Virus record (IMG/VR): IMGVR_UViG_3300010401_000010
Coordinates: 1-54,697 of that record
Length of the DNA stretch: 54,697 nucleotides
Source of the DNA: a virus
Reading direction: 5' to 3' (one strand)
The notes beneath the pieces were generated by a model. It had not been told where the DNA came from. It saw nothing but the letters and a program-made list of their open reading frames with translations, and ran no database searches. This document shows positions 24,573-32,797 of this stretch, piece by piece; the stretch's first letter is position 1; each line of letters starts with the position of its first letter. A program made the position numbers and the translations under genes.

Positions 24573-25022
24573 ATGGGCTACAACGAACATCTCGGACACA
24601 ACCAGCTCCCGGGCGTCAGCGCCTCGGTCGAGCAGACCCAGAAGGTCTACAAGTACAGCCTCGGCCACGAGGACTACGACGGCGTCCGGATCCACAAGGA
24701 CACGGACGACGAGGGCAACGTGGGCAGCGAGCACAAGCTCCGTCCCGGCCTGTGCCTCGTGAAGGTCATCAACGGCGGCGCGAACGACGGCATGTACGTC
24801 GACCCCGACCACGCGGATGCGCCCGCGAACAACGACGTGACCGACGTCGTGATCCTCGACGAGTGGGTGGACCTCAAGGACAAGACCGGCACCCGGCAGA
24901 ACTGCCAGGCCAAGGTCCTCGTCCACGGCCAGGTGAAGGACAGCGAGATCGAGTACAACTCCGCCGACGCCACGCGGCAGGGCGTCCTCCAGGGGAAGGC
25001 CAAGCTCATCCGCTTCGTGTAA
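24573..25022 (+). CDS. Head decoration protein (lambda D-like)
   Basis: This 149-aa beta-rich protein has VYKYSLGHEDYDGVRIHKD, then RPGLCLVKVINGG and DVVILDEWVDLKDKTG. Length, composition and place immediately before the major capsid protein match small phage decoration proteins that stabilise the capsid. It is separated from both neighbours by hairpin spacers and has its own strong site (aaggagg). Confidence 0.6.
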   Translation: MGYNEHLGHNQLPGVSASVEQTQKVYKYSLGHEDYDGVRIHKDTDDEGNVGSEHKLRPGLCLVKVINGGANDGMYVDPDHADAPANNDVTDVVILDEWVDLKDKTGTRQNCQAKVLVHGQVKDSEIEYNSADATRQGVLQGKAKLIRFV

Positions 25023-25039
25023 TCGAAGCGGAGCGGATG

Positions 25040-25063
25040 GGGCTGCCCCTGTCGGGCCCGCCC
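25040..25063 (+). other. GC-rich intergenic hairpin
   Basis: GGGC-t-GCCC (25040-25048) pairs with GGGC-cc-GCCC (25054-25063) through a small internal loop, with loop ctgtc. It lies between the decoration and capsid genes and lacks a T tract. Confidence 0.45.
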
Positions 25064-25096
25064 TGATATTGGGGAAAGAAAGAAGGAGACAGAGAG

Positions 25097-26131
25097 ATGC
25101 CCAAGGACATGGAAATCTTCCGCCAGGAAGACCTGACGGAACTCGTGCAGAAGTACAAGAGCGCCGGGACCCCGCTCATGAACATGGGTCTCGTGCCCAC
25201 CACCAACATCTCCGGCAAGAGCAAGCAGTGGGATGAGAAGACCGAGCTCGAGGACGTCGGCGCCTTCACGGGCGACAACGACCCGGCGAACGTCGTCGAC
25301 GAGGAGCTGCTGGGCAACCGCTCGGCGAAGCTCATCACGTCCTTCGACGAGGACAGCTTCGACGGCGAGGAGCTCCTCCAGATCCGCAAGGCCGGATCCG
25401 AGGAGAAGGAGACCATCGAGAACAAGGTCGGCGAGAAGATGAACCGGATGTCGGAGATCCACGCCCGGCAGGACGAGATGATGCTGTCCCAGGGCCTCTC
25501 GACCGGCGCCTTCACCGCCAAGATCAAGAATCTCACCCATTCGGTGAGCTACGGCTTCAACGCCGCGAACCACTTCAAGATCGGCGGCGGCGGCGGGAAC
25601 GGCACGATCCCGCTCTCGTGGGGCAATAGCGCGGCGAAGGTCAGCGCGGACGTCGAAGCCATCATCAAGATCCCGCGCGAGGAAGCGGGTCGGGATCTCC
25701 GCGGCGGCACCGTGCTGATGGGCCCCGGCGTCAAGACCGCCCTCTTCCAGAACGAGGAGGTGCGCGAGCTGGTCGGCGGGACCGCGGCGGCCGCCACCAT
25801 GGCCGTGACCGGCGAGATCCCCGATCTCTATGGGATGCGCTGGAAGGAAGTCCTGCACTACTTCAAGCATCCGATCACGGGCGCCCGGACCTATCACATC
25901 GGCGCGGGCCGGTGCGTGTTCCTGCCGGCGTCCGATCGCAGCTGGGCCGAGTTCTGCCGCGGCACGGTCGCGGTGATGAACAGCTCCGGCCAGATGACGC
26001 TGGTGCAGGGCGCCGGCGCCTGGTCGAAGGACTTCGACAATCCTCCGAAGCGCGTGCTCTATCGGCGCTACCGCCGCCTGCTCATCATCAAGGTTTCCCG
26101 CGCCATCGCGACCGCCCAGGTTCTCCCGTAG
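25097..26131 (+). CDS. Major capsid protein (lambda E-like)
   Basis: This 344-aa protein builds the icosahedral shell. The N-terminus (FRQEDLTELVQKYKSAGTPL), RSAKLITSFDEDS, LQIRKAGSEEK and the C-terminal PPKRVLYRRYRRLLIIKVSR fit the lambda gpE family of HK97-fold capsids. It has a strong ribosome-binding site (gaaggagac) and is followed by a very stable hairpin, as expected for the most abundant virion protein. Confidence 0.8.
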   Translation: MPKDMEIFRQEDLTELVQKYKSAGTPLMNMGLVPTTNISGKSKQWDEKTELEDVGAFTGDNDPANVVDEELLGNRSAKLITSFDEDSFDGEELLQIRKAGSEEKETIENKVGEKMNRMSEIHARQDEMMLSQGLSTGAFTAKIKNLTHSVSYGFNAANHFKIGGGGGNGTIPLSWGNSAAKVSADVEAIIKIPREEAGRDLRGGTVLMGPGVKTALFQNEEVRELVGGTAAAATMAVTGEIPDLYGMRWKEVLHYFKHPITGARTYHIGAGRCVFLPASDRSWAEFCRGTVAVMNSSGQMTLVQGAGAWSKDFDNPPKRVLYRRYRRLLIIKVSRAIATAQVLP

Positions 26132-26159
26132 TCCCGGAGGCCCTGAGAGAGAGGCTTGC

Positions 26160-26190
26160 GGGCCGGGAGGGTTCGATGCCCTCCCGGCCC
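26160..26190 (+). other. Perfect 12-bp hairpin after the capsid gene
   Basis: GGGCCGGGAGGG (26160-26171) pairs without mismatch to CCCTCCCGGCCC (26179-26190) across a 7-base loop. No T run follows, so it is more likely an mRNA stability or attenuation element that keeps capsid message high. Full termination is less likely. Confidence 0.6.
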
Positions 26191-26209
26191 ACCTCATACG
26201 AGGAAACGA

Positions 26210-26731
26210 ATGGATCTGAACGCGACAGTCGGCGATCCGGAGGCCAACTCCTACCTCACCATCGAGGAGGCCGACTCCTTCATGGACGGCTTCCTGTCGG
26301 CGGAGCTCTGGGACGCCCTTAAAAGCGAGTCGTCGGAGTCGACGGGCGACACGATCCGGAAGCGTCTGCTCATCCAGGCCACGCGCCTGGTCGACCGCTA
26401 TCGCCCGCTCCCGCCCAAGGCGTTGGCCACCCAGGCTCTGGCCTGGCCGACGGTCAAGGACCCCGCAGGCGAGATCCCGCGCGACGTGAAGCTCAGTATG
26501 TGCGAGTGGATCGACGCCTACCTCCAGGGCGGGCCGCGGTTTCAGGCGCTCAAGCGGATGCAGGCCGAGGGCGTGACCTCGATGTCCCAGCTCGGGCAGT
26601 CGAGCAGCTTCGAGAAGGATCTCTCGATGCTGCCCGGCGGCGCGCGGCTGCTCCTGGACCGGAAGATCGATTCCTACGAGACGATCATCGTGGACGGCCC
26701 AGGCACCTGCCAGCCCCCGATCTTCGAGTAG
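26210..26731 (+). CDS. Head-tail connector, DnaT_2-like
   Basis: This 173-aa helical protein opens with NATVGDPEANSYLTIEEADSFM and contains KRLLIQATRLVDRY and QALAWPTVKD, the pattern of the phage DnaT_2 family. That family is named for similarity and is now viewed as head completion proteins. ATG 26210 follows gaggaaacga; a longer frame from 26156 is less likely because it would cross the hairpin. Confidence 0.65.
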   Translation: MDLNATVGDPEANSYLTIEEADSFMDGFLSAELWDALKSESSESTGDTIRKRLLIQATRLVDRYRPLPPKALATQALAWPTVKDPAGEIPRDVKLSMCEWIDAYLQGGPRFQALKRMQAEGVTSMSQLGQSSSFEKDLSMLPGGARLLLDRKIDSYETIIVDGPGTCQPPIFE

Positions 26732-26733
26732 CT

Positions 26734-27114
26734 ATGTTCGGATTCGACTTCGACGAAGCGGTGACGATTCGGCGCCCCAAGAAGGGGACGCTGGGGATCG
26801 GCGGCCGCCCCGACTACGAGCAGCTGCTGAACGCCGACGACGAGTCGTCCGTGCGGGTGATGTGTCGGGTGGAGGAGAAGGGCCGCATCACCGTGGACGC
26901 TCGCCAGCGCGAAATCAAGACGGACGCCACCCTCATCTACAGCCCGGAAGGCCGTGCCACGATCCAGAACGGCGACCTGGTCGTCCGCGCCGGCAACCGC
27001 GCCTACGAGGTCGTGGGCATCGAGACCGTGAAGGATCAGTGGGGCACCGCCTTCGAGAGCCGCGTCGACCTTGTGAAGACCGCCATCCCGGTCCAGGAGG
27101 ACCGCCGTGGTTAA
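26734..27114 (+). CDS. Head closure protein (putative)
   Basis: This 126-aa protein is predicted to be a small beta barrel (VTIRRPKKGTLGIGGRPDYE, RVEEKGRITVDARQ, ALQNG-like turn NGDLVVRAGNRAYEVVGIE). It fits head-tail stoppers by size, fold and place between the connector and the HK97 gp10-like gene. Assignment is from synteny plus fold pattern. Confidence 0.5.
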   Translation: MFGFDFDEAVTIRRPKKGTLGIGGRPDYEQLLNADDESSVRVMCRVEEKGRITVDARQREIKTDATLIYSPEGRATIQNGDLVVRAGNRAYEVVGIETVKDQWGTAFESRVDLVKTAIPVQEDRRG

Positions 27115-27694
27115 GCCCTTCATCACGGTCGACTCCGGAAATCTTAAGGCGCAGATCGACCGCGTCAACAACTCCCTCGACCGTACCGCAGAGGTCGTCA
27201 TCGCGTCGACGGAGCGGGCCATGATCGAGATTGCCGAGGACATGCTCTCGAAGGCCCAGGCGAAGATGGCCAACAATGTCCGCAGCGGCGATCTCATCGG
27301 AAGCGGGTTCGCCTTTAAGGAAGACCTCACGGGCGCGGAGATCGTCGTCAAGTGGGGCTTCAACAAGGAGTACGCCAGGATCCGGGACCAGGGCGGCGAC
27401 ATCTTCCCGTCGAAGGCCAAGCTTCTGGCCATCCCCCTCGACCCCATCATGACCGCGACGGGCCCTCGCTTTGCCAGCCCGCGCGAGGAGCCGAACCTCG
27501 AGCTCGTCCCGATCCTGCAATACCTCTTCCTGGCCGACAAGGACACCGGGGAATTCCACTGGCTCCTCACGCCCCACGTTCACCAGGAGGGCAGCCACTA
27601 CGCCAGCAGCACCGTTCAGGAGGAGGCCCAGAACGTCGCGCCCACGGTCGCGCGACGCGTCGGGGAACTCCTGGAAAGCGGAGGCCCCAAGTGA
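27107..27694 (+). CDS. Neck/tail completion protein (HK97 gp10-like)
   Basis: This 195-aa protein has an N-terminal helix (QIDRVNNSLDRTAEVVIAST), then SGDLIGSGFAFKED and NKEYARIRDQGGDIFPSKAK, the usual shape of HK97 gp10-like head-tail joining proteins with a GG-containing loop. A C-terminal helical segment follows. It starts GTG and overlaps both neighbours, which supports coupled neck assembly. Confidence 0.62.
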   Translation: MVKPFITVDSGNLKAQIDRVNNSLDRTAEVVIASTERAMIEIAEDMLSKAQAKMANNVRSGDLIGSGFAFKEDLTGAEIVVKWGFNKEYARIRDQGGDIFPSKAKLLAIPLDPIMTATGPRFASPREEPNLELVPILQYLFLADKDTGEFHWLLTPHVHQEGSHYASSTVQEEAQNVAPTVARRVGELLESGGPK

Positions 27695-28194
27695 ACGATG
27701 CCATCCGCCTGGTCGGGTTCGAAGAGGGGCTGTGCGAGCGCATCGCGCAGGACTTCCGCTTCCTCTCGGACCCCTACCTGAAGGACGTGAGCCTGAAGGT
27801 GAAGCGCCACCTGTTCGCCGGCTGGATGCCGGAGCCCGAAGCCGTCCTTCGGGACATCGTCGCCGGCGAGAGGTTCGACCCGGTCCGCGAGCCCGTCATG
27901 GCGATCTTCGGTGATCAGAACTCAGGCCCCGTGCAATCCGCCAGCTATGGGGGGAAACACATCCTCCAGGGCGAGATCCTGATGCGGCTCCCCAAGCAGA
28001 ACAACGTGGTCGGCGCCCTCCTGGGCGAGCTCCTCGAGTGGATCAGCGAGGGCCTACCCAACACGTCCATCGGCGCCTTCCGTGTGATCTCCGTCCGCGC
28101 TCCCAAGCTCCCCGGCAGTTTCGTCCGCTTGGCCGATGGCTCGGTGTTTGCGTCGGGCAAGCTCAACTTCCTGGCCGTCCCGACGCTCTCGTGA
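27691..28194 (+). CDS. Tail terminator/neck protein (putative)
   Basis: This 167-aa protein has a helical start (IRLVGFEEGLCERIAQDFRF) and a beta-rich centre (GEILMRLPKQNNVVGALLGE). GTG 27691 overlaps the previous stop as GTGA. Lying just before the tail tube gene is the usual site of the terminator that caps the tail. Function is inferred by order. Confidence 0.45.
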   Translation: MNDAIRLVGFEEGLCERIAQDFRFLSDPYLKDVSLKVKRHLFAGWMPEPEAVLRDIVAGERFDPVREPVMAIFGDQNSGPVQSASYGGKHILQGEILMRLPKQNNVVGALLGELLEWISEGLPNTSIGAFRVISVRAPKLPGSFVRLADGSVFASGKLNFLAVPTLS

Positions 28195-28211
28195 ACTGAG
28201 GAGGATCTTCC

Positions 28212-29231
28212 ATGGGCAACAACTTCCGTGCGCACAACCCCGACAACTATCGGGCCACGTCCAAGATGCAGGTCTGGCTCTGGCCCAAGGATTCGCTCAC
28301 GCCGTCGGTCGATCGAATCTCCCTGGGCAACATCGTCTCCTTCTCCCACAACGTGGCGAACAAGACCCTCGAGCACTTCTCCAACTACCTGGGCCAGCGC
28401 GCGAAGGACCGTGAGATCATCACCGAGCGTCTCCTGACGCTCGACTTGGTGATCGACGAGCTGAGCATGCCCAATCTGAAGCTGATCCACGGCTTCGGGT
28501 TCGGCGCGGCCACCTCCACCACGAAGGACAAGTTCTTCGACCGCACCGAGAAGAACCCGGGCGCCGGCGGGCTGATCAGCCTCGGGAAGTCCAACATCAA
28601 GAACGTGATCGTTCGCAGCGTCTCGCTGGACGACGATGTCACCTACGTGCTCGACACCCTGGACACGGACACCACCGAGGACACGGCCAACAACGACTTC
28701 AACAACGTGACGAGCCCGCTCACCGTCGTGGGCGCGGTCTCCGGCTATGCCGGCATCACGTTCGCGGTGGGCCAGTACCTCAAGATCGGGAACGAGATCC
28801 TCAAGGTAACGGCCATCGACGGCGACGACGTGACCTTTGCGCGCGGGCAGCTCGGAACGACGACCGCGGTCCACGCGAACGCCGTCAGCATCTTTCAGGG
28901 CTCCGGCGGCGACTACCTCACCGACCTGGTGAACGGCAAGGTGAGCCCGGTCCTGGGCGGCGACCTGATCGCCGTGGCGAGCATGCACATCTACTTCGAG
29001 CAGACCGTGAACGTCGACACGTTCGAGATGTTCCCCGGCGACACCATCGAGTGCGAGGCCCAGGTCCAGTTCGACGACGACTTCGAGGGGCCCTTCCAGG
29101 GCTGCTTCCTGAAGAACAACGGCCCCATCGATCTGGGCGACGGCTCGGACACCCGCAAGGTGTCCCTGACCCTCGAGATCACGATCGACGCGGACGGCAC
29201 GTTCGGAAACTACGCGAAGGAGACTGCGTAA
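28212..29231 (+). CDS. Major tail tube protein
   Basis: This 339-aa beta-rich protein starts with MGNNFRAHNPDNYRATSKMQ. It has an inserted immunoglobulin-like stretch (residues about 165-230) and ends with a hairpin of the tail-tube fold (KVSLTLEITIDADGTFGNYA). It follows the neck genes and precedes the frameshifted tail chaperones, the standard siphovirus order. It should polymerise into the non-contractile tube. Confidence 0.7.
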   Translation: MGNNFRAHNPDNYRATSKMQVWLWPKDSLTPSVDRISLGNIVSFSHNVANKTLEHFSNYLGQRAKDREIITERLLTLDLVIDELSMPNLKLIHGFGFGAATSTTKDKFFDRTEKNPGAGGLISLGKSNIKNVIVRSVSLDDDVTYVLDTLDTDTTEDTANNDFNNVTSPLTVVGAVSGYAGITFAVGQYLKIGNEILKVTAIDGDDVTFARGQLGTTTAVHANAVSIFQGSGGDYLTDLVNGKVSPVLGGDLIAVASMHIYFEQTVNVDTFEMFPGDTIECEAQVQFDDDFEGPFQGCFLKNNGPIDLGDGSDTRKVSLTLEITIDADGTFGNYAKETA

Positions 29232-29255
29232 GGCATTTCTTTTCGGAGGTGGCGA

Positions 29256-29693
29256 ATGGCGGACGGAACGAACGGGGCGGCGGCCCCGCAGGTCTTCGAG
29301 CGATCGCGGCTCATCAAACTCCCCGTCTGTGGAAAGACGGTCGAGGTCCGGCGGTGGGCCTTCACACGCATGGCGATGGTCAATCGATTCCTCAACGAGA
29401 CCATGGAGTCGCTCCCGGAGGACTTCAAGACGGCTCTCGATATTTTCTATCGGGAAGCGCCGGCGAAGTTGCTGGAGGTCGCCAAGTTTTCTCTTCTGGA
29501 AGGCGATCGTCCGATGCTCGACGAGGAGTGGTTCGATCACCTCGACGTGCTGGCGATCATCGATGCCGCCTTCACCCTCAACAATGCGGGGGGCGGTATG
29601 GGAAAAATGAACGGCCTCGCGGGGAGGTTCCTGGTGGAGAAGGCGGCGATCCAACTGGGGACGAGCGAGGCCAGCCCCCAAGCCGTGAAGTAA
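29256..29693 (+). CDS. Tail assembly chaperone, 0-frame product
   Basis: This 145-aa protein folds around the tape measure during tail assembly. Helical segments (WAFTRMAMVNRFLNETMESL, DIIDAAFTLN-like) fit the lambda G-type chaperone. It has the strong start context ggaggtggcgaatg. A GGGAAAA slippery heptamer (29600-29606) in the correct phase lets ribosomes enter the -1 frame and make a longer G-GT-type protein. Confidence 0.8.
   Translation: MADGTNGAAAPQVFERSRLIKLPVCGKTVEVRRWAFTRMAMVNRFLNETMESLPEDFKTALDIFYREAPAKLLEVAKFSLLEGDRPMLDEEWFDHLDVLAIIDAAFTLNNAGGGMGKMNGLAGRFLVEKAAIQLGTSEASPQAVK
29600..29606 (+). promoter_or_regulatory. -1 programmed frameshift site GGGAAAA
   Basis: The heptamer reads G GGA AAA in the chaperone frame, the exact phase for a -1 slip. 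The new frame stays open to 30043. Lambda G-GT uses the related GGGAAAG. The place, phase and open frame agree with the conserved tail chaperone frameshift of long-tailed phages. Confidence 0.8.
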
Positions 29694-30043
29694 TCCCGAT
29701 CGAGGAGGCCTGGGCCCGCCTGTGCGCGGCCAAACTGGCGACCCTGTCGGAGCTCATGGACCCCGACGGCCCTTGGACTGTGGAGATGGTGGAAAAGATG
29801 CTCGGCCAGGCGATCGTCACCGAAACAAAGTGGAAAATGGCGGCCCACGAAGCCGTCCTTTCCGGTATCGGTGCGGCCTTCCAAAGCGAAGCCGGCGCGG
29901 GGTATGTGGCCGCGCTGCAGAAGGTGATCGACCAGGTCAAGGGCGATTCCGCTCCGCGGACGGTACCGGGGGAGTTCCCTCTCGAGAAGGTCCAGGACCT
30001 GCGGAGAGCTCTCCGGGGCGGGAAGCCGAAGGTGAGGAAGTGA
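29600..30043 (+). CDS. Tail assembly chaperone, -1 frameshift extension
   Basis: This is the T-part of the fused chaperone, about 145 codons translated after the -1 slip. It begins KNERPRGEVPGGEGG and continues VIPIEEAWARLCAAKLATLS to RRALRGGKPKVRK. It has no good start of its own, which agrees with expression only by frameshift. It should bind the tape measure encoded next on this strand. Confidence 0.7.
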   Translation, partial: GKNERPRGEVPGGEGGDPTGDERGQPPSREVIPIEEAWARLCAAKLATLSELMDPDGPWTVEMVEKMLGQAIVTETKWKMAAHEAVLSGIGAAFQSEAGAGYVAALQKVIDQVKGDSAPRTVPGEFPLEKVQDLRRALRGGKPKVRK

Positions 30044-30048
30044 AGGTC

Positions 30049-30393
30049 CTACTTCTTCTCGCGATTGGCCTTGGCCTCGGCCTCCACCTTCTTGCAGGCG
30101 TCGCGGTTGACGCAAGCCTCGCTCAAGGGGTGGTACCTCGGATCGAGGCCTCGCTCGACCGTGTGGACTTCTACCATGATCTCCATCTTCCTGCATCGGT
30201 CGGCGAAATCGCAGCTCGAGAACAGTGGGTGCTTGTAAGCCCTCGGGTGGACGTCGATCCGCTGCAGGCGGTTGCTTTCGGTGAGAAGCGCCTTGATCTC
30301 CTCGAGCTGCTTCGAGTCGTCCCTCGGTGCGGTCGCGCCGACCACGAGGAACGCCATCAGAGCCACCGCTACGAGCCATCCCAGCTTTGCCAT
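30049..30393 (-). CDS. Signal-anchored small protein on the opposite strand (moron)
   Basis: This 114-aa protein has an N-terminal hydrophobic segment (LGWLVAVALMAFLVVG) followed by a soluble charged domain with two Cys pairs (FSSCDFADRC and ACVNRDACK), which may form disulfides outside the cytoplasm. It lies opposite to all its neighbours, between the tail chaperones and the tape measure. It has its own strong site (ggaggtggcgaatg). An independently expressed lysogen gene is likely. ATG 30393 is chosen over 30408 for this site. Confidence 0.68.
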   Translation of the reverse strand: MAKLGWLVAVALMAFLVVGATAPRDDSKQLEEIKALLTESNRLQRIDVHPRAYKHPLFSSCDFADRCRKMEIMVEVHTVERGLDPRYHPLSEACVNRDACKKVEAEAKANREKK

Positions 30394-30419
30394 TCGCCAC
30401 CTCCTCATCGTGGGATTGA

Positions 30420-30425
30420 AGTATA
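30420..30425 (-). promoter_or_regulatory. Candidate -10 element for the 30049-30393 gene
   Basis: TATACT on the minus strand lies 27 bases before the start codon of the small minus-strand gene, in a locally AT-richer patch. No matching -35 is seen, so this is a weak promoter call. Confidence 0.3.
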
Positions 30426-30448
30426 CCCCGTTTTGAACAGGGAACCGG

Positions 30449-31945
30449 ATGCCTCCTGAGATCTCCGGTGGCGCCGTCCTGATCGAGCTGAAGGCTCAGT
30501 ACCAGGACCTGAAGAAGAACGTCGCGGCTGCCAAGGCCGAGGTTTCGGGCTTCGGCGCCGGCGTCGACGCCACGGCCAAACGCGTCCAGGCAAGCGGGCA
30601 GCAGATCTCGAGCAGCTTCGACGCGATGGACAAGAACTCCATCAAGCTGACGGCTCGTATCGCCCGCCTGACCGGGATCATGTTTGCGGCCCAGAGCGTG
30701 TTCCAGAACTTCGCCGGCAGCGACGGCTCGGGACCGCAAGGCAAGGGCGGCCGCGGCGTGGCGGCTGCTGCCACGGGACTGAGCACCTTCGCCAGCGTGG
30801 CCTTGGCCTTCCCGACTCCGGTCGGTGTCGCCCTGGGGGCGATCGCCGGGCTCACCGCGGGAATCGCGCACTTCGTCAAGACGGCCGAGAGCGGGGTCAA
30901 CATCGCCGATCAGCTCCGCGCGTCCATCGAAGCCGTCGCCAAAAGGCGGCATGACTTCGCCGTCGAGAGTGGCTTCATCGGCCGCACCCAGACGGGCACG
31001 ACGCGCGATCTCTCCCTGATCCAGCTCCAGCGCCAGCGGCAGGAGGACCTGCTCCGGCTCGCGATCTCCTCGCAGCAGACTCAGCGCGACAAGCTCGACG
31101 CCGGCGAGATCACGGCCGACGAGGCCCAGGAGGCAATCGATCGAGCGGAGAAGCTGATCACCCTGACCCGGGGAAGGCTCCGCGATCTCATGCTGGCGGA
31201 GGGAGTCAAGGACCGGGAGGCCCTCGCCGAAGAGAACAAGAAACTCCTCGATGGCACGGCGATCCAGCTTCAGGCCGGCCTGATCTCGCCCCTCGAGGCG
31301 GTCCAGATCGAAGCGGCGGCCGCGCGCCGGGAGCTGGACGCGCTCCTCAAGGACCCCAAGACCGACCCGACCGCCCTGGGCCTGGCGATCGACAAGTTCA
31401 AGACGAAGCAGGGGAAGGTCGAAGCCCAGCAGAGCCTGAACGAGCTTGCCTCGGGGTTCTCGAGCGCGTTCGGAAACGCGATCCGTGACGGCATCCTCAG
31501 CGGCAAGAAGCCGATGGCGATCCTCGCCGACTTCGGATCGCAGCTGTTCGGCAACTTCATCCAGAACTCCATGAAGCAGCTCCAGGAGGGGCTCGCGTCC
31601 GTCCTGGCGTCCTCCGGCCTCGGCGCCGGCGGCGCGGCCGCGATCACGGGGATCCTGGGGATTGGCGGAGCGCTCCTGTCCCGAATCGGCAACAAGTCGA
31701 CCGAGAAGTTCACGGGCGTGAAGTCCATTGTCGAGTCCTCGCAGGCGGTCCGCGGCATTGTTGCGGGCCCGTCCTCCGTGGCCATCGCGCAAGTGGGCGA
31801 GGACCTCGCGCGCGTGATGGCGCCCATCCGTGAGATCCTCTCGGCCCAGCTCCTCGTCCAGGGCCGAATCGAAAGCAACACCAGGGGCGGCGGCGGCACC
31901 GCGGGAGCGGGCGGCGCCGCGTTGGTCGGAGTTCCGACCGCATAA
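30449..31945 (+). CDS. Tail tape measure protein
   Basis: This 498-aa protein is Ala/Gly-rich and helical, with a hydrophobic block in residues 105-145 (VALAFPTPVGVALGAIAGLT) and coiled parts on both sides (QRDKLDAGEITADEAQEAID). The C-terminal third has Gly-rich hydrophobic runs (GLGAGGAAAITGILGIGGAL). It follows the chaperones, as tape measures do. At roughly 0.15 nm per residue it predicts a short tail of about 75 nm, which is an inference. Confidence 0.75.
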   Translation: MPPEISGGAVLIELKAQYQDLKKNVAAAKAEVSGFGAGVDATAKRVQASGQQISSSFDAMDKNSIKLTARIARLTGIMFAAQSVFQNFAGSDGSGPQGKGGRGVAAAATGLSTFASVALAFPTPVGVALGAIAGLTAGIAHFVKTAESGVNIADQLRASIEAVAKRRHDFAVESGFIGRTQTGTTRDLSLIQLQRQRQEDLLRLAISSQQTQRDKLDAGEITADEAQEAIDRAEKLITLTRGRLRDLMLAEGVKDREALAEENKKLLDGTAIQLQAGLISPLEAVQIEAAAARRELDALLKDPKTDPTALGLAIDKFKTKQGKVEAQQSLNELASGFSSAFGNAIRDGILSGKKPMAILADFGSQLFGNFIQNSMKQLQEGLASVLASSGLGAGGAAAITGILGIGGALLSRIGNKSTEKFTGVKSIVESSQAVRGIVAGPSSVAIAQVGEDLARVMAPIREILSAQLLVQGRIESNTRGGGGTAGAGGAALVGVPTA

Positions 31946-31957
31946 GGAGAGAGACAG

Positions 31958-32791
31958 ATGGCCGACCTCAGCATCGCCAAGCGCGGCGTCGTGACGATCA
32001 CGAGCGCCGACGTGGGAACCTCCAAGGACATCGCCCTCGCGTCCCCGGTCAAGCCGGGGTCGAGCTTCCTGTCGGTCTCGATCAAGGACCGCCGGCGGAA
32101 TGCGCTCCGCCAGCGGTTGGCGATCGCCATCACGGACGCCGACGTGGGCGGGACCAAGGACTCGGCGGCGCTGGGGACCGCGGTGGACACGACGGCCGCC
32201 GAGATCATCACGCAGATCCGGGAGAAGCGGACCGACGACCACCGCGGGGCGACGGTCGACTTCTTCAGCTCGACCGTGCTCCGTGCAACCTTCAACCCGC
32301 CGGCGGCCGGCGACACGATCAACCTCGACTGCCAGGTCATCGAGCACAAGCCCCGTCGCGGGGTGAATCTGCGGCTGATCGACGAGGACACCCTGCGCGC
32401 CGAATGGGACCTCCAGCTGGTGACGGACGAGACGATCACCATCGCCTACGACCTCCTCGACCTCGACGAGGTCGCGGGCATGCTCCTGGAGATCCAGTTC
32501 CGCAATCAGCGCATCCTGGGCGAGCTCGGCGTGAACCAGATCCAGGACGGCATCGTTCGCGACGACGTCGGCAACGTGATCGAATACCGCTCGCGGACCT
32601 TCACCACGAAGGAACTCGCGGAGGCGGCCACGGAGAACATCCCCGACGGCGATCCCCTGGAGGAGGGCGAGATGTCCCGCAGGAAGGTCATCGTGGACAT
32701 CGACATCCGCAAGAACGACCGGAAGCTCCTGATCAGCACGATCGAGGACCTGATGCCGACCCCGGGCCTGACGGTCGAGGAAGAGGCGTAA
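31958..32791 (+). CDS. Distal tail-region protein
   Basis: This 277-aa protein is beta-rich in its first 160 residues (KRGVVTITSADVGTSKDIAL and repeated TDADVGG / SADVGT turns), with an acidic C-terminus. It does not match a family I can name. The position after the tape measure suggests a tail tip or distal tail component. A good site (gagagacag) precedes it. Confidence 0.5.
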   Translation: MADLSIAKRGVVTITSADVGTSKDIALASPVKPGSSFLSVSIKDRRRNALRQRLAIAITDADVGGTKDSAALGTAVDTTAAEIITQIREKRTDDHRGATVDFFSSTVLRATFNPPAAGDTINLDCQVIEHKPRRGVNLRLIDEDTLRAEWDLQLVTDETITIAYDLLDLDEVAGMLLEIQFRNQRILGELGVNQIQDGIVRDDVGNVIEYRSRTFTTKELAEAATENIPDGDPLEEGEMSRRKVIVDIDIRKNDRKLLISTIEDLMPTPGLTVEEEA

Positions 32792-32797
32792 CCAGCG

